A stretch of DNA of 64,000 nt, taken from Bacillota bacterium. Lineage in GTDB: Bacteria > Bacillota > Clostridia > Christensenellales > SZUA-584. The notes below the pieces were generated by a model. That model did not search any database and had not been told where the DNA came from. It was given only the letters and a program-made list of their open reading frames with translations. The stretch is taken from assembly GCA_023410475.1 (NCBI GenBank), contig JAEYPS010000012.1, forward strand, positions 1-64,000. Direction: 5' to 3'. The position numbers and the translations under genes are program-made. This document shows positions 58,497-64,000 of the stretch, piece by piece (the first letter of the stretch is position 1; every line of letters begins with the position of its first letter).

Positions 58497-59888
58497 ATGG
58501 AAAGAGAAAACCTTTATTCAAGACTGACGCCTGAAATTACTAAACTCACAAAGCTGTGCGAAAAAAACTGCGCTATAGACCCGGAGTATTATAAACAATA
58601 TGACGTAAAGCGCGGCCTTCGGGATATATCGGGCAAAGGCGTTCTGACCGGGCTGACAGAAATTTCCGAGATACGTTCATACAAGATGGAAGGCGATCAG
58701 CAGATACCCTGCGAGGGCAAGCTGTATTATCGCGGCATAGACATAGAGCAGATAGTAGACGGGATCGTTCACGAAAAACGTTTCGGCTTTGAGGAAGTGA
58801 CGTATCTTCTTTTGTTCGGCGAGCTGCCCGACCAAAACGAGCTTAAGCAATTCTCGGCCATGCTCGCAGGATATCGGACGCTTCCCACAAACTTTGTACG
58901 CGACGTTATATTAAAAGCGCCGACTCCCGACATGATGAACACGCTCGCGCGAAGCGTACTTACACTGTACGCTTACGACAACAACGCAAACGATATAAGC
59001 GTGCCCAACGTGCTGCGCCAGTCGCTTCAGCTAATAGCCAACTTCCCGGTGCTTTCCGTGTACGGATACCACGCTTTCATGCACTACTACCGCGGGCAGA
59101 GTCTTGTTATACACACTCCGCGGCCCGAGCTTTCAACGGCTGAGAACATACTGCATATGCTCCGCGCCGACAGCCGGTATACCGAGACTGAGGCGCTGAT
59201 ACTCGATATCGCTCTCGCGCTTCACGCCGAGCACGGCGGAGGAAACAACTCAACGTTTACGACGCACGTCGTAACGTCAAGCGGCTCCGATACATACTCC
59301 ACCATTGCGGCCGCGCTCGGTTCTCTCAAAGGCCCGAGGCACGGAGGAGCCAATATTAAGGTAATACAGATGTTCGAGAACATGAAGAAAGCAGTGCGCG
59401 ACTGGAAGGACGAAGACGAGGTAAGGGCTTATCTTGCCGCGCTGCTTCACAAGCAGGCTTTTGACAAGTCAGGGCTTATATACGGCATGGGGCATGCTGT
59501 ATATTCGTTGTCCGACCCCCGCGCCACGATACTTAAGTCGTTCGTTAAAAAGCTTTCCGACGAGAAGGGCATGCTGGACGAGTTCATGCTGTATTCGCTT
59601 GTCGAGCGCGTCGCGCCCGAGGTGATAAGCGCGGAGCGCAGGATATACAAGGGCGTCAGCGCAAACGTCGATTTCTACAGCGGGCTTGTCTATCACATGC
59701 TGGGGCTGCCGCTCGAGCTCATAACACCGCTGTTCGCAATCGCCCGTATTTCCGGCTGGAGCGCGCACCGTATAGAGGAACTCGTAGGCGCGGGCAAGAT
59801 AATCCGCCCCGCGTACGAGAGCGTCGCCAAGCGCAGAGAGTATATACCTTTGGAAAAGAGGACGCCCGCCGCGGCGACATTGGAGTAG
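58497..59888 (+). CDS. Citrate synthase (citrate/2-methylcitrate type)
   Basis: Condenses oxaloacetate with acetyl-CoA to citrate (or propionyl-CoA to methylcitrate), 463 residues. Seen: GKLYYRGIDIEQIVDG, the active-site LHAEHGGGNNSTFTTHVV with a His, PRHGGANIKVI, GMGHAVYSLSDPRA and the NVDFYSGLVYHMLGLP segment with the catalytic Asp-like residue. AGGGAGGA precedes the start. A single gene with its own terminator. No other citric-acid-cycle gene lies nearby. Confidence 0.94.
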   Translation: MERENLYSRLTPEITKLTKLCEKNCAIDPEYYKQYDVKRGLRDISGKGVLTGLTEISEIRSYKMEGDQQIPCEGKLYYRGIDIEQIVDGIVHEKRFGFEEVTYLLLFGELPDQNELKQFSAMLAGYRTLPTNFVRDVILKAPTPDMMNTLARSVLTLYAYDNNANDISVPNVLRQSLQLIANFPVLSVYGYHAFMHYYRGQSLVIHTPRPELSTAENILHMLRADSRYTETEALILDIALALHAEHGGGNNSTFTTHVVTSSGSDTYSTIAAALGSLKGPRHGGANIKVIQMFENMKKAVRDWKDEDEVRAYLAALLHKQAFDKSGLIYGMGHAVYSLSDPRATILKSFVKKLSDEKGMLDEFMLYSLVERVAPEVISAERRIYKGVSANVDFYSGLVYHMLGLPLELITPLFAIARISGWSAHRIEELVGAGKIIRPAYESVAKRREYIPLEKRTPAAATLE

Positions 59889-59905
59889 AGTTCTATATGA
59901 GTTAT

Positions 59906-59932
59906 AAGGCCGGGGTCACTTGGCCTTTTTAA
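59906..59932 (+). terminator. Terminator after citrate synthase
   Basis: AAGGCC, GGGGTCACTT loop, GGCCTT then TTTAAT. Confidence 0.8.
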
Positions 59933-59965
59933 TATTTGCCGGGTTGTATTACGGGGGTAAGGCAA

Positions 59966-60730
59966 ATGGTAAAGGCTATTGCGATAGATTTTGATTGGAC
60001 GCTGCTGCGCACCGATAAAACAATATCCAAGTACACATTAAATATATTGGAACAATGCAGGAGTAATGGTATTAAAGTTGTTTATGCGACCGCGAGGCCG
60101 CTGAGAACTATTACTCCGTACCTGCAGCTTGCGCCCTGCGACGCAATTATATATCATAACGGAGCGCATATCGTTGCGGATGGGAACAGAGTGGACGACC
60201 CTCAAACCATTCCGATTGAGACTGCGGAGTCGATCCTTGCCTATCTGCAAAAACTGTTTTTAGGTCACAGACTGTCAGTCGAAATCAACGACGTGCTATA
60301 CGCTAATTTTGACGTTTCGTCAATATGGAAATATACCGAGTCAACACTATCGGATTTCTCAAATCTGCCGCGTATAGATGCGGATAAAATACTGGTGGAG
60401 GCGAACCGGGGAATAAACTATGAACATGTGTCGCCTTTACTTACTCCTGATATATACTGCCAGATAGCCGAAGGCAGCGTTTACCTTATAATGCATAAAA
60501 ACGCAACAAAGCTGAAAGCTATAAAGAAGCTGTCAAAGTATTGGGATATTCCGATACAGGATTTCGCGGCATTCGGCGATGATCATAACGACGTTGAGAT
60601 GATAAAATACTGCGGTATCGGCGTCGCAGTCGGTAACGCGATACCCGAGGTTATCAATGCCGCAGATCATGTCACCGATACAAACGAAAACGACGGCGTG
60701 GCGAAGTATATCGCAAATAATTTACTGTAA
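59966..60730 (+). CDS. HAD-superfamily phosphatase, Cof type IIB
   Basis: A 254-residue HAD hydrolase. The nucleophile motif DFDWTLL (D-x-D-x-T) is at residues 7-13; motif II VVYATARP, motif III Lys in KLKAIKKLS, and motif IV FGDDHNDVEMIKYCGIGVAVGNA are present. It has a cap of the Cof subgroup. Start at 59966 lies behind GGGGGTAAGG. Substrate likely a sugar phosphate or nucleotide; not predictable. Confidence 0.9.
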   Translation: MVKAIAIDFDWTLLRTDKTISKYTLNILEQCRSNGIKVVYATARPLRTITPYLQLAPCDAIIYHNGAHIVADGNRVDDPQTIPIETAESILAYLQKLFLGHRLSVEINDVLYANFDVSSIWKYTESTLSDFSNLPRIDADKILVEANRGINYEHVSPLLTPDIYCQIAEGSVYLIMHKNATKLKAIKKLSKYWDIPIQDFAAFGDDHNDVEMIKYCGIGVAVGNAIPEVINAADHVTDTNENDGVAKYIANNLL

Positions 60731-60796
60731 TAAACCGACACCATCTTTGAAAAGGCAAAAGGCCATGGGAGGCAGCATCGCTGATTTAAGGATAAA

Positions 60797-61711
60797 ATGA
60801 TTGCGAAAAAGGATGAAGGCATAAAAATAATCAAATACACGCTTTGCGCAAATATATTTCTCGCGCTGCTCAAGGGCGCTGTCGGTCTGCTGACGGGAAG
60901 CACCGCCTTAAAGGCCGACGCGGTCAATTCCGCCGGTGATGTGCTTGCGTCGCTTGTTATTCTGCTGGCGATGCGCTACGCGCTCAGGCCCCGTGACGAA
61001 AATCATCACTATGGCCACGGAAAGATGGAGGCGCTCGTGTCGCTTGCTGTGGGCGTCATGATACTGATCGGAACCGGATTCCTGCTGCGGGACGTAGCGC
61101 TGTCTATAATATACGGCAGCGAAGCTTCGCCCAGCTGGATAGCGTTCGGCGCGGCTGTGGTTTCCATAGCGTTTAAAAGCGTTATGTATAAAATGACGAT
61201 AGCGGCGGGCAAGCGCCTTTCTTCCATAGCGCTTATGAGCAGCGCGAAGGACCACCGAAACGACATTTTCGCGACGTCGGGTGCGGCGGCCGCGATAGGC
61301 CTCGCGTTTTTAGGACAGCGGTTTGGCATGCCGGCGCTCGTGCTGTATTCCGAGCCTGTTATCGCGGCGGTAATCAGCATATTCATAATCAAGACGGCAG
61401 CAGAGATATTAGCCGCTGCGGGCCGAATGCTGCTGGACGCGGCACCCAATACTGAGATTGTAGAGGGAATAAGCAGCGCGGCTGCCGCGGCTGCGGGCGT
61501 CATAAAACTCGACTGGCTAAAGTGCCGCGAGATGGGTAGAGGGCTTCTTGTAGACGCGGCCGTTCAGGTGAGCGGGGACATCAGCGTAAAAGACGGGCAC
61601 GAGATTGGCGACGGCGTAAAGATTGCGATAATGGCAAAGTATCCGGAGGTGCTGGATGTGCTCGTTCATATAAACCCGGAGGATGGAAGTCCTGACACAA
61701 CGGATTCATGA
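60797..61711 (+). CDS. Cation diffusion facilitator, Mn-type
   Basis: A 304-residue metal exporter of the CDF family with six membrane helices and a C-terminal cytoplasmic domain. The site in helix 2 reads ADAVNSAGD (N-x3-D) and that in helix 5 reads SSAKDHRND (D-x3-D). From recalled CDF literature, N-x3-D with D-x3-D marks manganese exporters (MntE-like) rather than zinc ones (H-x3-D). HHYGHGKMEAL follows the family. No metal-sensing site was seen upstream. Confidence 0.85.
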   Translation: MIAKKDEGIKIIKYTLCANIFLALLKGAVGLLTGSTALKADAVNSAGDVLASLVILLAMRYALRPRDENHHYGHGKMEALVSLAVGVMILIGTGFLLRDVALSIIYGSEASPSWIAFGAAVVSIAFKSVMYKMTIAAGKRLSSIALMSSAKDHRNDIFATSGAAAAIGLAFLGQRFGMPALVLYSEPVIAAVISIFIIKTAAEILAAAGRMLLDAAPNTEIVEGISSAAAAAAGVIKLDWLKCREMGRGLLVDAAVQVSGDISVKDGHEIGDGVKIAIMAKYPEVLDVLVHINPEDGSPDTTDS

Positions 61712-61818
61712 GATTGGAAATCCTTATTGTATAACCCATTCCGCTATCTACATAATCTGTGAGACCATCAGCAGGCGTTCTCTCATCATGCTTTTAATAT
61801 CAATAATCCGCTTTCACA

Positions 61819-62334
61819 TTAAATCTTTATCCAATACCTCTTTATAACCCTGCCCTCGACCTCGACCTCGTTCTCCAGGACACCGCCGTTTTTCTCTATC
61901 ACCTTGGCCGAGCTGGTGTTCTCTTTGTAACAGCCGAGAAGCGCCTTTTTCATGCCGAGCTCGCGGCATTTACCTAGCGTCAGCCTAAGTGCCAGAGGCG
62001 CGTAGCCTTTCTTGCGCTCGTCCGGCCTTATGCCGTAGCCTATGCTGCCCCACGCCTCGAGCAGCTTGTCGTTAAGACAGTGCCTTATGTTGACCGCGCC
62101 TATTATCTTATCCGAATCGCTCTCGTACAGCCAATACGTAGAGTGAGGCACATATTCTTCGTCTATGCCTATGCCTTTTGGAAACCCCTCAAACCTTTTT
62201 ATCATAGCTTCAAAGTCCGAATGATCTTCCCTGAGCACCCAGGGCATGGGCTCCTCGCCTGTGGTATTCCAGTATTGCAGCATTTCAATGTACTGGTCTT
62301 TGTACTTTAAATCGGGGTTGACAAGGCTAAGCAT
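61819..62334 (-). CDS. GNAT-family N-acetyltransferase (RimJ/RimL-like)
   Basis: A 171-residue acetyltransferase. Motif A is in IGYGIRPDERKKGYAPLALRLTLGKCRELG, and SAKVIEKNGGVLENEVEVEG follows. The N-terminus LVNPDLKYKDQYIEMLQYWNTTGEEP is typical of an uncharacterised Firmicutes GNAT group. AGGAGACG precedes the start. It is isolated between convergent and divergent genes. Confidence 0.9.
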   Translation of the reverse strand: MLSLVNPDLKYKDQYIEMLQYWNTTGEEPMPWVLREDHSDFEAMIKRFEGFPKGIGIDEEYVPHSTYWLYESDSDKIIGAVNIRHCLNDKLLEAWGSIGYGIRPDERKKGYAPLALRLTLGKCRELGMKKALLGCYKENTSSAKVIEKNGGVLENEVEVEGRVIKRYWIKI

Positions 62335-62515
62335 ATTCGTCTCCTGTTTTTAATGCACTATTATACCATGTATCTGCCTGCCTGTGTTGATTACGGCTTG
62401 TCTGCCGGACGTTTGCTGCGTAAAGCGCAAGCTTTTTCGGGTATGTCAACAAGCATATATCATATGCGGATAACACCCTTAATATATTTATAGAAAGAGA
62501 ATAGGAGGAATGGCC

Positions 62516-63475
62516 ATGCTTAAAAAATGCTTAGCGGCGGCCCTTGCGGTCGTCATGCTGTTGTTATGTTTCGCTTCATGCGGCGATAAAAAGGAAGACG
62601 TATACGAAGAGATACCGGCCGCGAAAATACCCGACCCCGACATGAGGCAGACAGTGTTGTACTATGAGGATGACTACGGGTTTATCGTGCCCGTTATGAA
62701 GGAGATAAAATGGGTGGAGGGCATAGGAGCGGCGGCCGTATCCGAGCTTAAAGCCAACCCCGACGCCGATGCGGGGATGGAGTATCTCGGGCTCAATCCC
62801 ATACTTGCCGCCAACGCGGAGATATCGCTCAGCATCAAGAGCGGAGCGGCGACTCTGAAACTGAGCGAGGGGGCAATAGCCGCGGAAGACTCGGTGAGCG
62901 AGCTGGCGAAGGTAACGGCAATCGTCAATACGCTTACCGAGTTCCCGACGATAGACACAGTAAAGATTATGCAGGCGGGCTCGGACGGGAAGCTGCCGCA
63001 CGGTACGGACATAAGCGAGGCGTTTGCGACGTTCGACCTCAACGTGATGACGACGCTCTCTGAAGATGACCTCGAAAACGCTTCAAAGGTAATACTGTAT
63101 TTCGAGGACGAAGCCGGCGCGGCACTCGTGCCCGTAACGAAGTACATAGGGGGAGAGGCGGATCCTTTCGCAGCGATGAACGAGCTCGTAAAAGGGCCGG
63201 GATGCCACGGGCTAAAAACCCTGTTTCCCGAAAACACGAAGCTTTTGAATGTGGACGTCGACCAGGCTGGCGTTGCCACAATAGAATTCTCCAAAGAGTT
63301 TGAGGAGGTATCTCAGCAGCCCGAGAAGGAAAAGAAGTTGCTTAAAAGCATAGTATTTACGCTTAAGCAGTTTGACAATATCGAAGAGGTGCGTATACTG
63401 GTAAATGGGAAGGAATATGGTTCTACTTCCCAGACGACCATGTCTTACGGCAAGTTTGTGAATACGATGGAATAG
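62516..63475 (+). CDS. gerM: GerMN-domain lipoprotein
   Basis: A 319-residue lipoprotein with two GerMN domains. The signal peptide ends in the lipobox CFASC with C22 as anchor. The domains start with YYEDDYGFIVPVMKEIKW and ILYFEDEAGAALVPVTKYI; both have the VKI/VRI strand near the end (TVKIMQAGSDG, EEVRILVNGK). In B. subtilis GerM acts in sporulation and germination. The start at 62516 is eight bases from AGGAGGA; the ATG at 62510 is too close. rph follows after 15 bases, as in Bacillus. Confidence 0.9.
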   Translation: MLKKCLAAALAVVMLLLCFASCGDKKEDVYEEIPAAKIPDPDMRQTVLYYEDDYGFIVPVMKEIKWVEGIGAAAVSELKANPDADAGMEYLGLNPILAANAEISLSIKSGAATLKLSEGAIAAEDSVSELAKVTAIVNTLTEFPTIDTVKIMQAGSDGKLPHGTDISEAFATFDLNVMTTLSEDDLENASKVILYFEDEAGAALVPVTKYIGGEADPFAAMNELVKGPGCHGLKTLFPENTKLLNVDVDQAGVATIEFSKEFEEVSQQPEKEKKLLKSIVFTLKQFDNIEEVRILVNGKEYGSTSQTTMSYGKFVNTME

Positions 63476-63490
63476 AAGGTAACTCTGCAA

Positions 63491-64000
63491 ATGACAAGGG
63501 AAGACGGGCGCGGCGCAAACGGGTTGCGACAGATAAGCATAACGAAGTCATTCATGAAAAACGCGCATGGCTCCGCGCTTATAGAATGGGGAAACACGAG
63601 GGTGCTCTGCACGGCGATGTATACCGCCGGGGTGCCGGCCTTTCTTGAGGGAACGGACAAAGGCTGGCTCACGGCTGAGTACGCTATGCTTCCCGCGAGC
63701 ACGCCTCAGCGCAAAGCGAGAGAGATAAGATTCCCCGACGGAAGAAGCACCGAGATAGGGCGCCTTATTGGGCGCTCTTTACGCAGCGCGTTTGACCTTA
63801 AAGGCATCGCGGGATATACGGTGAATATCGACTGCGACGTCATAGACGCGGACGGAGGCACAAGAACGGCCTCCATAACGGGAGCGTATGTCGCGCTCGA
63901 GCTGTGCATGAAAAGGTTGATCTGGGAAGGCCTGATAGAAAAATCTCCTGTTAAAGACGGCGTGGCCGCGGTCAGCTGCGGTATAGTCGGCGGCAAGGCG
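63491..64000 (+). CDS. rph: Ribonuclease PH, 5' part (runs off the window)
   Basis: Phosphorolytic 3'-5' exonuclease that trims tRNA 3' ends. The 170 codons present start MTREDGRGANGLRQISI and include ALIEWGNTRVLCTAMYTAGVP, KGWLTAEYAMLPAST and IGRLIGRSLRSAFDL, then DCDVIDADGGTRTASITGAYVAL. All are family signatures. Start at 63491 has AAGGT upstream. The frame is open at base 64000. GerM and Rph are neighbours in B. subtilis too. Confidence 0.95.
   Translation, partial: MTREDGRGANGLRQISITKSFMKNAHGSALIEWGNTRVLCTAMYTAGVPAFLEGTDKGWLTAEYAMLPASTPQRKAREIRFPDGRSTEIGRLIGRSLRSAFDLKGIAGYTVNIDCDVIDADGGTRTASITGAYVALELCMKRLIWEGLIEKSPVKDGVAAVSCGIVGGKA

Overview
The window is a stretch of a Bacillota (Clostridia-like) chromosome of moderate GC. 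Evidence for this: the Firmicutes-type order dnaX-ybaB-recR-yaaL, the block mrnC-rlmB-yacP-sigH, gerM-rph, a SCIFF peptide with its radical SAM maturase, sigma-K and sigma-H, strong GGAGG ribosome binding sites, and many riboswitches, T-boxes and intrinsic terminators. I see no rRNA, tRNA or CRISPR array. Mobile DNA is limited to the 3' end of an IS3-type transposase at the left edge. Most of the window is core chromosome.

Layout. 1-4263: transposase end, glyS with a glycine T-box, amt-glnK behind a leader with several hairpins. 4286-7203: a predicted tryptophan ABC transporter (trpXYZ) whose leader carries regularly spaced GAG/TAG triplets followed by mutually exclusive antiterminator and terminator hairpins, the architecture of a TRAP-controlled attenuator. 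7423-8187: THF riboswitch and folT. 8251-11131 (minus): dnaX-ybaB-recR-yaaL. 11290-17201: small lipoprotein, rodA, nitroreductase, DUF421/DUF4363 pair, nth-obgE-yhbY. 17212-20356: glycerol-3-phosphate dehydrogenase-type three-gene operon behind an attenuator hairpin; a GlpP-type antiterminator protein is encoded at 40828-41388. 20373-23350: SPL-like radical SAM protein, GNAT, glnA. 23622-28450: an oversized PBP2 followed by minCDE. 28447-32646: membrane-anchored hypothetical, pgi, thiT with TPP riboswitch, yfbR and a DUF4440-like gene with an apparent frameshift. 32690-35151 (minus): mrnC-rlmB-yacP-sigH. 35269-36002: two half-size TauE/SafE proteins. 36011-38028: a T-box with a leucine CUC specifier placed directly before an acyl-CoA synthetase, an unusual pairing. 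38206-40826: TIGR04086 protein, SCIFF peptide, its maturase, gamma-carbonic anhydrase. 42525-44532: rsbV/rsbW/sigB-like partner switch in which the first ATPase is degenerate and a second, intact ATPase lies downstream. 44634-48143: HlyD-like, yggS, sepF, divIVA. 48441-51844: glycosyltransferase, UDP-galactopyranose mutase and flippase-like protein. 52014-55726: PiT phosphate transporter with DUF47, sigK, tagO/wecA-type gene. 55894-64000: endonuclease-IV-like protein, Xaa-Pro peptidase, efp, citrate synthase, HAD phosphatase, Mn-type CDF exporter, GNAT, gerM and the start of rph.

The outstanding property of the region is its density of RNA-based control: two T-boxes, THF and TPP riboswitches, a probable TRAP attenuator, a probable GlpP antitermination site, leader terminators before amt and glnA, and a read-through terminator between SCIFF and its maturase. 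Starts were re-chosen on ribosome binding sites and family alignment, so many differ from the longest open frame. All functional calls come from sequence reading and recalled family knowledge; no database search was run.
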